A stretch of DNA of 64,000 nt from Bacteroidales bacterium 6E (GTDB taxonomy: Bacteria; Bacteroidota; Bacteroidia; Bacteroidales; Prolixibacteraceae): positions 124,001 through 188,000 of the forward strand of contig DF970668.1 in the NCBI GenBank assembly GCA_001270045.2. Direction: 5' to 3'. Shown here in pieces: positions 1 to 8,856 of this stretch. The notes below the pieces were generated by a model that did not search any database, was not told the origin of the DNA, and worked only from the letters and a program-made list of their open reading frames with translations. Made by a program: the position numbers and the translations under genes. How positions within the stretch are numbered: position 1 is the first letter of the stretch; every line of letters starts with the position of its first letter.

Positions 1-1
1 C

Positions 2-871
2 AATACGGTAAAGCTTCGCGCCCTGTTGCGCCAAAGCGAAGTGGCCCCCGTATCTTACATCCAACAGGAAATCGGAGTAATCCAGTCGGAAGGCAGCGGA
101 TTCCTTTCAGAAGGCGAGAATGCCCTTATCCAACCCGGATACATGGCCTCAACCGGAAAGATGAATCCTTTGTGGGAGACATATTACCGAAATGTGGAGG
201 GTGTGGAAACCGCTCTGCATCAGGACATCCGTCCGACACAATACCTTCTCGACCGCTATATGGAGCGTGAAGACCCAAGGGTTGACCAATTGTATGTCGC
301 CATCAACGGCACATTCAGGGGAGTCCGCTTTGGCGATCCGGTCGTCAACATGGAACAGTATGGCCGCTCAGTGACTTCATCCTTTAAGGGACCCGCAGAA
401 AACAGCGGGCAACCTGCCGGAATTTTCAAGAGTGCAACCCAGGCAAGTGTTCTAATGACCTCCTCCGAAAGCCTCTTCCTGCAGGCAGAAGCTGCACACA
501 GGGGATGGATTTCCCAATCTGCCGAAATCCTTTATCAAAAGGCAATTGCTGAATCGATGAAATACCTTGGCGTGTCTTTATCCGATTCCGAGACATATAT
601 GACTCATCCCATGGTGGCCTATCAGGGAACGCTCACACAGCTCATCACGCAAAAGTGGCTGGCACTCAATACCATTTCCTCCATTGAGGCATGGTCCGAT
701 TACCGGAGGCTGGGCTTACCAGAATTCCCGAACTCCCGGTCGGTCAACAATCCCGATGTACGCCCAAACCGGCTGATGTATCCCGAAACCGAGCGGATGA
801 CCAACCTCGAGAATGTGCTTGCGCAGGGCAGTGACGATATTCTCAGTTCAAGAATCTGGTGGCAGAAATAA
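2..871 (+). CDS. SusD/RagB-like outer-membrane lipoprotein, C-terminal part (5' end outside window)
   Basis: The reading frame is open to the left edge (codons from base 2 encode N-T-V-K-L-R-A-L-L-R-Q), so the TTG at 26 is internal and the lipobox and N-terminus are missing. The Lys-Leu-Arg-x-Leu-Leu-Arg stretch, the later 'SSESLFLQAEAAHRGW' helix, the 'ITQKWLALN' helix and the closing Arg-Ile-Trp-Trp motif are typical of the SusD-like_2 branch. Family members are surface lipoproteins that cap a SusC-type TonB-dependent transporter and bind its ligand. The SusC partner should lie just left of the window. The following PepSY-type membrane protein suggests a metal-siderophore or peptide ligand rather than a glycan; this is inference from context. 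Confidence 0.85.
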   Translation, partial: NTVKLRALLRQSEVAPVSYIQQEIGVIQSEGSGFLSEGENALIQPGYMASTGKMNPLWETYYRNVEGVETALHQDIRPTQYLLDRYMEREDPRVDQLYVAINGTFRGVRFGDPVVNMEQYGRSVTSSFKGPAENSGQPAGIFKSATQASVLMTSSESLFLQAEAAHRGWISQSAEILYQKAIAESMKYLGVSLSDSETYMTHPMVAYQGTLTQLITQKWLALNTISSIEAWSDYRRLGLPEFPNSRSVNNPDVRPNRLMYPETERMTNLENVLAQGSDDILSSRIWWQK

Positions 872-892
872 TCATTCAACAAACAATTTGAT

Positions 893-2071
893 ATGGAAAC
901 GAACAAACAGCAAAAATGGCCTGTGATCCGGAATCTATTCCGGCAGATACACCTTTGGATCGGTGTGGCAAGTTCCCTGGTCCTTTTCCTGGTATGCCTC
1001 AGCGGTACCGTTTATACATTTAAGGAAGAAATCCAGCAATTGATCGAACCTGAAAGGTATCTGGTGACGGTTGAGGACGGAGTATCCAAATTGCCGGTTT
1101 CTGAAGTAATCAGCCGTGTGGAATCGGCCACAGGAGGCAAAGTCATGAATGTCACCATTCCTGGAAGCGTCGACCAGGTATACACAATGAATGTCAGGGG
1201 CAAGGATGAACAGGGACGGGGCACCAATTACCCAATCAATCCATATACCGGTGAAATCACGGTCGAAGGCAAAGCCAAAGGGGATGCCTTTTTTATGGTC
1301 ATGTTCAGGCTTCATCGCTGGCTTTTGCTCGATACCAACATTGGCAGGCCCATCGTCGGGATTGCCACCATCATTTTTGTTCTGCTCATCATTTCAGGAT
1401 GGGTCATCTGGATTCCAAGAAGGATCAGGATGTGGAAGGAGGGGCTTAAAGTCAGGGCAACAAATCCGTTGCGACTGAATCTCGACCTACACCGGACATT
1501 GGGTTTTTATGCATCGCTGGTGTTGTTGGTGATGGCACTGACCGGACTGTACTGGTCGTTTGAATGGTATCGCGACGGTATGTTCAAGGTTTTCAATGTC
1601 GAACGTCCGGCTGGCGGACAGGGAGGCGGCAACCAGGGACGTCAGCAAGGGGCAGCCAATAGGAATGCCGGGGAAGAAGAGGTAGCCAATCCAATGTTGG
1701 CATATGAAGCATACCTTGCGGAAGCGGATCGCGAACTGCCCTTTCAGGGGATCTACAGGTTCAATATACCGGCGTCCAAAGACAAGGAAGTATCTTTAAC
1801 GAAGGTGAAGACAGGATTTTTTTCTTCTCCGTCAGGCGATCGTGTAATACTTGACAAGGAATCTGGTTCGGTAAAAAAAGTCGAGAAGTTTGGTGATCAG
1901 CCTTTGAATGCCCAAATCATGCGATCAGTGAAGGCGATCCATACCGGAACTATCTTTGGTGGATTCTCAAAAATCATCTATTTTCTGGCATGCCTGATTG
2001 CCACCACCCTGCCGGTGACAGGCCTTATCATCTGGATCAACAAGCTGAAATTCAATTCGGCCAAAAGATAA
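893..2071 (+). CDS. PepSY-associated transmembrane protein (siderophore/iron-reductase-like)
   Basis: 392 residues with four predicted membrane helices: about residues 17-42, 150-175, 200-225 and near 360-385. The arrangement is that of the PepSY_TM family (PiuB/FhuF-neighbour type). A PepSY-like periplasmic segment lies between helices 1 and 2 ('YPINPYTGEI'), and a second one follows a Gly/Gln/Asn-rich linker near residues 240-260. His residues in or beside the helices ('LHRWLLLD', 'LHRTLG', 'KAIHTG') could bind haem. Family members sit in the inner membrane and are usually linked to TonB-dependent uptake of ferric siderophores, probably as reductases. The gene starts 21 bases after the SusD-like gene, so an operon is likely. 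Exact function is inferred. Confidence 0.8.
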   Translation: METNKQQKWPVIRNLFRQIHLWIGVASSLVLFLVCLSGTVYTFKEEIQQLIEPERYLVTVEDGVSKLPVSEVISRVESATGGKVMNVTIPGSVDQVYTMNVRGKDEQGRGTNYPINPYTGEITVEGKAKGDAFFMVMFRLHRWLLLDTNIGRPIVGIATIIFVLLIISGWVIWIPRRIRMWKEGLKVRATNPLRLNLDLHRTLGFYASLVLLVMALTGLYWSFEWYRDGMFKVFNVERPAGGQGGGNQGRQQGAANRNAGEEEVANPMLAYEAYLAEADRELPFQGIYRFNIPASKDKEVSLTKVKTGFFSSPSGDRVILDKESGSVKKVEKFGDQPLNAQIMRSVKAIHTGTIFGGFSKIIYFLACLIATTLPVTGLIIWINKLKFNSAKR

Positions 2072-2083
2072 AAAACGGAAATA

Positions 2084-2545
2084 TCAATATGATTTTTCAC
2101 CAACATTTTCGGGAACGGGTACTTCATCACCGTTTCCGCCATTGTCGTCTTCGTACCTGAGTACAAGGATGTCATCCTTCAGGGCTGCATTCTTGACCAG
2201 CAGCAGCGGTTCATCCTCATCCTCATTGATTTGAGATCCGATGGCATAGACCATGGTACTCTCCGAGTGGTCGTCCATTTCCATGTTGGCATCAATGTCT
2301 ATCTCCCCATCAATCAGGTCCATGCCAAAGTCGAGCCCCGACTTTCCGCCTTCATCACAGTACCTCGATAGCCGGGCCATGGCCAGGGGATGACCTTCGA
2401 GCACATTGGCATAAACGGGAAAGAACTTCTCGTGAAACGAAGTCTCCCATTCGCGCAACTTCTCGAGGATAAACCTGCCTGAAGCCTTATGGGTCCCATC
2501 ATCGGTATACCCCGACACCGGAAAGGGGATGATCAGCTGTCGCAT
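2084..2545 (-). CDS. hypothetical acidic cytoplasmic protein
   Basis: 153 residues with no signal peptide or membrane segment. The N-terminal half carries aromatic and basic residues. The C-terminal half is strongly acidic, with runs such as D-G-E-I-D-I-D and N-E-D-E-D-E-P, and ends in a Gly/Asn-rich tail. I do not recognise the family. It is convergent with the PepSY gene, with a gap of only 12 bases. A perfect -7 match (TAGCTTTG on the minus strand) lies 22-29 bases upstream of the ATG, which supports a real, separately transcribed gene. Confidence 0.6.
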   Translation of the reverse strand: MRQLIIPFPVSGYTDDGTHKASGRFILEKLREWETSFHEKFFPVYANVLEGHPLAMARLSRYCDEGGKSGLDFGMDLIDGEIDIDANMEMDDHSESTMVYAIGSQINEDEDEPLLLVKNAALKDDILVLRYEDDNGGNGDEVPVPENVGEKSY

Positions 2546-2566
2546 ACATTATTATATGGGTTTATA

Positions 2567-2574
2567 CAAAGCTA
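2567..2574 (-). promoter_or_regulatory. candidate -7 promoter element for the acidic hypothetical gene
   Basis: The plus strand reads CAAAGCTA, so the minus strand reads TAGCTTTG, an exact match to the Bacteroidota -7 consensus TAnnTTTG. The ATG lies 22 bases downstream. The nearest TTTG upstream is only 15 bases away, shorter than the usual 19-21, so the -33 part is not convincing. Confidence 0.35.
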
Positions 2575-2801
2575 AGGTTTATTCAGAACCAAATCATGGA
2601 AATTTGGCACAAAAGACGGTTTCTTTGCCTTCATTACACCCAAACCAGATCATGATTAAAGTCGTCTTCCCCCCATTTTAACAATTCATTTACAGATCCA
2701 GTCATTTCTTTTTGTATTTTCAACAGCTGATTTTGAACTCATTAGGTTTTGCCACCTATATGTTGAATAGAATTTGTTAGTGATAAAAACCAATCGACTG
2801 A

Positions 2802-4028
2802 ATGACAACACATAAGAAATGGACTACTGTGCTGATATATGTCCTGTCAGCTTCTGCCCTTACCGCCGCCATTCTCTATTTCTCCGGCGTATTTGTTCCC
2901 GACTCCCTGAAGGCGGGTAAATTCAACATCTCCATTGCCAGTCGGGGTGAGGTTCTCTCCTCGACCCTGGCCAGTGGCATCGTCGCACCCGAAAACGAGG
3001 TGCTGATCCTGAGCCCTTCCGCCTCCGTGATCAAATCCATCCTGAAGGAACCCGGAAGCCGGGTGGAGGCGGGTGACATCATCATGCAACTCGATGAGGA
3101 GCCGGTTAACGACGACATCAGCCGACTCAACGACCAGCTCGAGATGCGTCGCAACAATCTGGAACGCACACAGCTCAATGCACAAAGCACCAAACTCGAT
3201 CTCGACTATAACGAGGAGGTCAAGAAACTCCGCATCGTTTCGCTGAAATCCCAGCTTGCCGACCAGGAGCAGTTGCTCGAGGTTGGCGGGATCTCCCCTG
3301 CCAGGGTCGAGGAGACCAAACAGGAAATCACCCTCGCCGAAAAAGACCTGCAGATGCTGCTCGAGAAAAACCTGATCAGGCTGAAACAACTCGAGTCGGA
3401 GGAGAAAGGTTTGGTCATGCAGATACGGATGGATGAAAAAACACTCGAGGACCGCTACCAGACCCTCGCCGCCATGGATATCACAGCCCCAATGGCAGGT
3501 ATTATATTGGCAGTCAACGGACAAGTTGGCGAAAAAGTAGCCACCGACAAGCTGCTGGTGAAGATGTCTGATCTGACCTCTTTCAAGATTATCGGTTCGG
3601 CCGAGGAGAAGTTCGCCAGCCAGATCAATACTGGTGACCGGGTAGTTGTGAACCTCGAGGGGGAACCCATCGAAGGCCGGGTTGGCATGATCACCCCTGT
3701 GGTCGAAAACAACCGCATCCAGTTCAACGTCCACCTCACCCGTAAAGACCACCCCAAACTGATGGCCAACCAGCAGATCCAGATCCATATTGTCAACGAC
3801 CAGAAGCCTAATACACTTCGCATCAACAAGCTGCCGAATGCCGAGCCCAACCAGACCAAGACCGTCTTTGTGGTCGAAGGCGACAAGGCCGTCAAAAAGG
3901 AGATCAAACTGGGCATGATCGGTGACGAATTCTGTGAAGTTGTGTCCGGACTTGAAGAAGGTGACGCCGTCCTGATGGAGGATCCCAGCAGTTTCAGGCA
4001 GGTCAGCGAACTGTCCATCAAGAAGTAG
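2802..4028 (+). CDS. HlyD/MacA-type periplasmic adaptor (membrane fusion protein)
   Basis: 408 residues. An N-terminal membrane anchor spans about residues 9-28. A lipoyl half follows ('GSRVEAGDIIMQLD', about 85-98). A long charged alpha-helical hairpin or coiled coil covers roughly 100-215. The second lipoyl half ('ITAPMAGIILAVNGQVGEKV') and beta-barrel/membrane-proximal domains complete the standard fold. Such adaptors bridge an inner-membrane pump and a TolC-type channel. The next gene, 98 bases downstream, encodes that channel. No MacB-type ABC permease or RND pump lies in the expected place, so the pair must recruit a partner encoded elsewhere. Upstream is 256 bases of AT-rich sequence in which no full promoter consensus stands out. 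Confidence 0.9.
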   Translation: MTTHKKWTTVLIYVLSASALTAAILYFSGVFVPDSLKAGKFNISIASRGEVLSSTLASGIVAPENEVLILSPSASVIKSILKEPGSRVEAGDIIMQLDEEPVNDDISRLNDQLEMRRNNLERTQLNAQSTKLDLDYNEEVKKLRIVSLKSQLADQEQLLEVGGISPARVEETKQEITLAEKDLQMLLEKNLIRLKQLESEEKGLVMQIRMDEKTLEDRYQTLAAMDITAPMAGIILAVNGQVGEKVATDKLLVKMSDLTSFKIIGSAEEKFASQINTGDRVVVNLEGEPIEGRVGMITPVVENNRIQFNVHLTRKDHPKLMANQQIQIHIVNDQKPNTLRINKLPNAEPNQTKTVFVVEGDKAVKKEIKLGMIGDEFCEVVSGLEEGDAVLMEDPSSFRQVSELSIKK

Positions 4029-4126
4029 CGGGTAAACAACTAAGGGTGGATTTGTTTAGTCGACATGTCCGCCTGTTTATGCCAGCTGATCACGATTAAC
4101 CAAATTTTTAAATTTATACATTTCTC

Positions 4127-5614
4127 ATGAGAAGACTTCTGCTTTTAATCGCCACTGTGGTCATTTCCTGGAATCTCAGCGCCCAAACAGATACCATGAA
4201 ATATGTACTGACGTTGGACGAAGTCATCGAAATGGCCATTACCCATTCGTCGGCGGTTAAGAACGTACAGAACCAGAATGTAAGGGCATACTGGCAGTAC
4301 CGGAACTATAAGACCCGCTTCCGTCCGCAGCTGGTTCTTGCAGGCGAATTGCCCAATTATACCCATACTACGCAGCCCATCACACAGCCTGATGGCAGCA
4401 TCGAATTCAAACAGGTATCCAACCTAGCCTCATCGGCACGCCTTTCCCTGAACCAGTCGATTCCGCAACTCGGGACCTACATCTGGGCCGGAACCTCCGC
4501 CTACGGGATCCGGAACCTGAACAAGGGAGAGAATGGATTTTCGGGAAGTCCCTTCTCCATCGGGTTCTCGCAGCCTTTGTTTGCCTACAACTGGATGAAA
4601 TGGTTCCGCATGACCGAACCCATGATCTACGATGAATCCCAGAAGCTGTTTATCGAGCAGATCGAAAACATCGCTGTCAACTCCACTTACCGCTTCTTTA
4701 GGTACCTGACGGTGCAAACCAGCTACAACCTGGCTGAAAGCAACCTGAAAAACAGTATGGATAACCTGAAAATATCGGAAACCAAGAAATCCCTGGGACA
4801 AATCTCCGAAAACGATTTCTCCCGTATCCAGCTATCGGTGCTGAATGCCCAGAAGGCACTGAACCAGGCCAGCATGGACCTGAAGAATGCCGACTTTGAG
4901 CTGAAAACTTATATCGGACTCACCGAGAACCGGGAAATCGAGCTGATCATCCCCCTGGATATCATGTTATTCGAAATCGATCCCATGGAAGCACTCGAGA
5001 AGGCCAAGGAAAACCGCAGGGAAACATCGCTCTTTCAGCGACGAATCATCAATGCCGACCGCGAACTGGCCCAGGCCAAACAGGCCACAGGACTGAGTGC
5101 CACTTTGCAGGGGAGTTTCGGGTTGTCGAACAGTGCCGATAATTTCAAAGGTATCTACGAGGAACCGGAGAGGGACCGTATGCTGAAGATTTCGCTGAGT
5201 ATCCCTATCCTCGACTGGGGGCAGTCGGCATCGGCAGTGAAACTCGCCGAGGCCCAGCGTGAACTGACCATCTATGATGTCAACAAGGACATGGAAGACT
5301 TTGAAAGGGAGGTAGTGGTGCAGGTCGAACAGTTCAGTCTGCTCCAGGACCAGCTGAGGACAGCCAACGAGGCCGACAAGGTGGCCGAAAACGGATACCT
5401 GATCGCACTGAAGAAATTCCAGAACGGCGAATTAAGCATCACCGACCTGAATATCTTCCTTCAGGAACGCGAAAGGGCCAAACGAGACTATATCTATTCG
5501 ATCCAGACATACTGGGTGGCCTATTACCGCCTGCGGGCCCTCACCCTTTACGACTTCGAGGAAGGCCATAACATCAACTACCTGAACCCGATGTTGTCGG
5601 TGCAGCAGAATTGA
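4127..5614 (+). CDS. TolC-family outer-membrane efflux protein
   Basis: 495 residues beginning with a cleavable signal peptide that ends near residue 20 ('WNLSAQ'). Two outer-efflux-protein repeats follow, with long amphipathic Ala/Gln/Asn-rich helices ('NAQKALNQASMDLKNADFELK'-like segment near 240-262, and a second near 400-450). The conserved 'LTLDEVIEMAITHSSAVKNV' opening is typical of the family. It would form a trimeric outer-membrane channel and periplasmic tunnel working with the adjacent adaptor. An AT-rich hairpin region follows the gene. Confidence 0.9.
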   Translation: MRRLLLLIATVVISWNLSAQTDTMKYVLTLDEVIEMAITHSSAVKNVQNQNVRAYWQYRNYKTRFRPQLVLAGELPNYTHTTQPITQPDGSIEFKQVSNLASSARLSLNQSIPQLGTYIWAGTSAYGIRNLNKGENGFSGSPFSIGFSQPLFAYNWMKWFRMTEPMIYDESQKLFIEQIENIAVNSTYRFFRYLTVQTSYNLAESNLKNSMDNLKISETKKSLGQISENDFSRIQLSVLNAQKALNQASMDLKNADFELKTYIGLTENREIELIIPLDIMLFEIDPMEALEKAKENRRETSLFQRRIINADRELAQAKQATGLSATLQGSFGLSNSADNFKGIYEEPERDRMLKISLSIPILDWGQSASAVKLAEAQRELTIYDVNKDMEDFEREVVVQVEQFSLLQDQLRTANEADKVAENGYLIALKKFQNGELSITDLNIFLQERERAKRDYIYSIQTYWVAYYRLRALTLYDFEEGHNINYLNPMLSVQQN

Positions 5615-5670
5615 TGGGAACAGTACGACATCCTTCCCGAATTTAACGGATGTCATCGATTGAATTTGCC

Positions 5671-5698
5671 AATCATATCCATGATTTTATCTTTTCTT
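5671..5698 (+). terminator. weak candidate intrinsic terminator after the TolC-family gene
   Basis: A 6-bp stem (AATCAT / ATGATT) with a 4-base loop is followed by a pyrimidine- and T-rich tract (TTTATCTTTTCTT). The stem is short and AT-rich, so the call is tentative. A second 7-bp inverted pair (GACATCC / GGATGTC) lies just upstream. Confidence 0.3.
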
Positions 5699-5787
5699 GG
5701 TTTGCATTCTGTAATGAAAGATGGTTAATGCTCACATATAAAGCATATTAAATCATCAACCAGAAGCAACCCAATGATTAAAAAACC

Positions 5788-6993
5788 ATGGAAACCATTA
5801 AAAAGATTCTTAAAGGGACATTGAAGATATTCAAATGGCTATTCATTTCCATCTTATTACTGATTGGACTGTCAGCTCTCTACAACATTTCACTTCCGAA
5901 ATCATCCAAAACAATCGACATATTGTCGAAAAAAGAGAAAGCCATGATTGCCGAGGCCATGAACCTGCAGCGCAAGCTAGGAAAGGAGGTATTCCCGGAA
6001 TGGGGCGATAGCATCACCCCAATTATTGTGTACAATGAAAAGTACGCATTTCTTACCGGTTATTCCAACCCTCCTTCAGGGTGGTTGAAAATGCCCAATC
6101 GGGAATTCAGGGGCAAGGAATGGGAAAAGGTCCCTGATGATGACTTTTACGGAGTCCCATATTACAGGCAATTACTTTCGGATCCAAATATTAATCCCGA
6201 GAACTTTGCGGTGATGGTAGGAGATCGTTGGGTTGCCACCATTCAAACAAAAGAATATGCTGCAGTGAAATTTTATAATGGCTTCAGAAATGAATTACCC
6301 CCTGTAGTTAACCTCATTTTTCCATACCGTACTTTTTGGAATATGATAATGGGAACTGCAGAACAATATATTGCCGCCACACTACATGAATCATTCCATG
6401 CCTTTCAGGGCACCAAAAATTTTGAAAAATTTGCCGATGCTGAAAGTGTCGCCAGGCTGGAGGATGAATATCCATGGTTCCAATCTTCAAATGCCGAAGG
6501 CTGGCGTGAAGAGATCAACCTTTTAGTCAAAGCATGTGTTACCGATGACAAAAAAGTTTTATCTGAATCCATATCGCAATTTGTTGAGATGCGACGTCAA
6601 AGACGGGAAAATGTTTCGCTTTCTAACGAACTGGCATTATATGAGCAACAACGTGAATGGCTTGAAGGCCTTGCGAAATACGTCGAGCTTACTATCGGAC
6701 TAAAGGCAAATCAAAGCCAGCAATATGATAGCTTCGAAGCTATCAGGATATTCCCGGATTTCAAAAACTACAAAAATTTTGAAAAATACTATACCCGGCA
6801 ACTGCATGAAGCCGGCAGGGCTGCCAGTCATGACAACGAGAATCGGTTCTATTTTACCGGATTCCTTCAGGCGTTAGTGCTTGACCGAATGATGCCCGAT
6901 TGGAAGAATGAAGCATTTCACAATGATGCTTTCCTTGATGACCTGCTTGAAAAAGCGTTGAAAAATTCGAGTACATTTAACCTCAACTCATGA
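5788..6993 (+). CDS. membrane-anchored zincin-like metallopeptidase
   Basis: 401 residues. One N-terminal membrane helix (about 11-32) leaves the rest in the periplasm. The zinc motif His-Glu-Ser-Phe-His (HExxH, residues 200-204) sits in 'ATLHESFHAFQGT'. Glu293, in 'EWLEGLAKYVE', is well placed as a third, gluzincin-type ligand. This HExxH plus E-G-x-A-x-Y arrangement supports a metallopeptidase, but I cannot name the family or substrate. Base composition from here to about 8.5 kb looks clearly AT-richer than the flanking efflux and GH172 genes, which may mark transferred DNA. A beta-lactamase-fold remnant and a hydrolase lipoprotein follow. Confidence 0.7.
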   Translation: METIKKILKGTLKIFKWLFISILLLIGLSALYNISLPKSSKTIDILSKKEKAMIAEAMNLQRKLGKEVFPEWGDSITPIIVYNEKYAFLTGYSNPPSGWLKMPNREFRGKEWEKVPDDDFYGVPYYRQLLSDPNINPENFAVMVGDRWVATIQTKEYAAVKFYNGFRNELPPVVNLIFPYRTFWNMIMGTAEQYIAATLHESFHAFQGTKNFEKFADAESVARLEDEYPWFQSSNAEGWREEINLLVKACVTDDKKVLSESISQFVEMRRQRRENVSLSNELALYEQQREWLEGLAKYVELTIGLKANQSQQYDSFEAIRIFPDFKNYKNFEKYYTRQLHEAGRAASHDNENRFYFTGFLQALVLDRMMPDWKNEAFHNDAFLDDLLEKALKNSSTFNLNS

Positions 6994-7027
6994 TCTTTAT
7001 CGGTATTACAAACACTCGCAATCGGAC

Positions 7028-7477
7028 TTGCAGCCTGCTATTGCCAGGCACCATATACAGCATTCAGGCTTATATCTGGGCTACTTGTCATATTATAAGG
7101 TAGTGCCTGAAATTGGGATGGCCGTTATACTCCTTTCCAATGGATCAAGCGTTGACATAAACCTGATGGCTCAAGAACTCACTGATTGGTTACGAAAAAA
7201 TCTCATCTGGACTAATATGCAACCTGTTAATCATTACCCTATCCTGCAAGGGAAATATTTGACCACAAGTTTAAGTGATTATGTCAACCTTGAATTACTT
7301 GGTGATTCAACAGGCTATCGATTGGGCAACGATCGACTTATTTTCTTGAATGACTCTGTTCTTTTGGTTGACAACAACGATTTGACTTCCATTAAAGTTG
7401 GTAAAGACAGACATGGAAATCCAATATTGTGGTTAAACGACAATGGATTGGTATTCACTTTCATAAAGACAGATTAA
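7028..7477 (+). pseudogene. C-terminal remnant of a serine-hydrolase (beta-lactamase/penicillin-binding fold) gene
   Basis: The translation contains 'QHSGLYLGYLSYYKVVPEIG' followed by 'MAVILLSNGSS'. This matches the C-terminal H-x-G...P-x-x-x-x-x-V-x-x-L-S-N block of serine beta-lactamase-like hydrolases. A family-typical C-terminal beta domain follows (about residues 60-149). The S-x-x-K and Y-x-N regions of a full-length enzyme (usually 350 or more residues) are absent. The frame opens only inside the end of the preceding gene, with a TTG as the first plausible start. I read it as a 5'-truncated relic left by deletion or recombination. A translated orphan domain cannot be excluded. Confidence 0.6.
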
Positions 7478-7533
7478 ATCATCCATGGATAATACCCAGA
7501 CCTGATAAAAATATTGCACTCAATCCGCATTTT

Positions 7534-8499
7534 ATGAGAAACACATTAATAGCCTTACCATTTATCTTTTTACTTTCTGGCTGTAGCGACCATTTCCAAG
7601 GCGAACTGCTATTTGTCGAGCCAAAAGTTAATGACAGCTTTTATTTCCCTTATTTCCTGTTCATCCCTGAAAATGTGGATAAAAACCAGGAGATGTTTTT
7701 AATAGTCGAACCCAACAACTCAGGTTTCGCCGATGACCAGTTGGAAAAACATATTGAAAAGGCGTCCAGGACAGCTACCAAAACTCACTATCCAGGCCAT
7801 TATTTGGCTCAAAACCTGAACTATCCGCTCCTGGTTCCGGTATTCCCCAGGCCATCGGGTGACTGGAAGATTTACACACATGCCTTGGACCGAGATGTCA
7901 TGCTTCAAAAAGGCCCCCCCCTGAGCAGACCTGATTTACAGTTATTGGAAATGATACGTGATGTAAAAACGAGGCTTATGGATAGAAAAATCCATACTCA
8001 CCAGTCCATCATCTTAACCGGTTTCTCTGCTTCGGCGACTTTTACAAACCGATTTACCTTGCTTCATCCCGATCAAGTATTTGTGGTTGCAGCCGGTGGC
8101 TTGAATGGCCTGTTAATGCTTCCTGTCGACAGTCTTAACGGTGAAAGGCTGATTTACCCCATAGGAACCGGCGACTTCCATGAAATTACCAATGCTGAAT
8201 TTCAAAAAGACCTATTCATCGACACCCCACAGTTCTATTACATGGGAGAGCTCGATGACAATGATGCCGTACCTTTTGATGATGCCTTCGACCAGGAAGA
8301 AAGGGAGCAAATATATCGGCTGCTGGGCAGGCCAATGCAACCCGACAGATGGGCTAAGTGCACCCGTCTTTACCAAGACCTGAATGTGAATGCCATCATC
8401 AAGACTTACGAAAAAACAGGCCATGAAAATACTGAAGCCATAAAGCTTGATATTCTCTCTTTCATCCAAAAATGCATCTCTGAGAATAGTGGTTTGTGA
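7534..8499 (+). CDS. alpha/beta-hydrolase-fold lipoprotein
   Basis: The ATG at 7534 gives a classic lipoprotein signal ('LIALPFIFLLSGCSDH', Cys18). An upstream in-frame start would overlap the beta-lactamase remnant and hide this signal. The mature protein of about 300 residues has an esterase-like nucleophile elbow, G-F-S-A-S, in 'ILTGFSASATF', and a late His in 'YEKTGHENTEA' that could complete a Ser-Asp-His triad. It resembles polyhydroxybutyrate-depolymerase/esterase-like hydrolases, but the substrate is unknown. It lies 56 bases after the truncated hydrolase and shares that segment's AT-rich composition. Confidence 0.7.
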   Translation: MRNTLIALPFIFLLSGCSDHFQGELLFVEPKVNDSFYFPYFLFIPENVDKNQEMFLIVEPNNSGFADDQLEKHIEKASRTATKTHYPGHYLAQNLNYPLLVPVFPRPSGDWKIYTHALDRDVMLQKGPPLSRPDLQLLEMIRDVKTRLMDRKIHTHQSIILTGFSASATFTNRFTLLHPDQVFVVAAGGLNGLLMLPVDSLNGERLIYPIGTGDFHEITNAEFQKDLFIDTPQFYYMGELDDNDAVPFDDAFDQEEREQIYRLLGRPMQPDRWAKCTRLYQDLNVNAIIKTYEKTGHENTEAIKLDILSFIQKCISENSGL

Positions 8500-8691
8500 T
8501 AGGGTGAAGAGGGAAGCCTACAGGAGGGTTCCCCACTTTTCAGGATAGCTGCCTTTGACCATTTTAATCAATATTGGATGGTATCGCATATAATCCTCAA
8601 AATTTAGTCAGGGATTGATTGCAGTTGCCATTCCATCCGAAAAAAATACATCGGGGCAATCCATGTAATCCGCTGTCAAACCACAAATTTT
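8500..8691. other. intergenic segment, nothing recognisable
   Basis: About 190 bases between the hydrolase gene and the coding remnant behind the GH172 gene. I see no clear promoter, terminator hairpin or open frame here. Confidence 0.5.
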
Positions 8692-8856
8692 TCAGACAAT
8701 CGGATATATAATATGGTATTTCCCGCTTTTTACAGGATTAATCAAGGACTCACCTTCACCTGCCACACTGCGGACCTCATTGATGAAATATTCGCCGGTT
8801 CCGTCAGGAAGGATGACCTCTCCCTCCACCTTTACCGGGATCTCAATGTCTTCCTT
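8692..8856 (-). pseudogene. coding remnant directly behind the GH172 stop codon
   Basis: On the minus strand, a frame shifted by one base from the GH172 stop reads K-E-D-I-E-I-P-V-K-V-E-G-E-V-I-L-P-D-G-T, then continues G-E-Y-F-I-N-E-V-R and on to a TGA near 8692, about 54 codons. Third positions are rich in G and C, as in neighbouring real genes, and the residues look like a beta-sandwich strand pattern. There is no start codon, and an in-frame TGA lies at 8860-8862 (the complementary strand of the GH172 end). It may be the lost C-terminal extension of the GH172 protein after a frameshift, or the tail of a decayed second gene. A sequencing frameshift is also possible. Confidence 0.45.

Noticed and set aside
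2847-3788. 313-codon minus-strand frame opposite the adaptor gene
   Set aside because: Leu/Asp/His-rich shadow of a well-supported HlyD-type protein.
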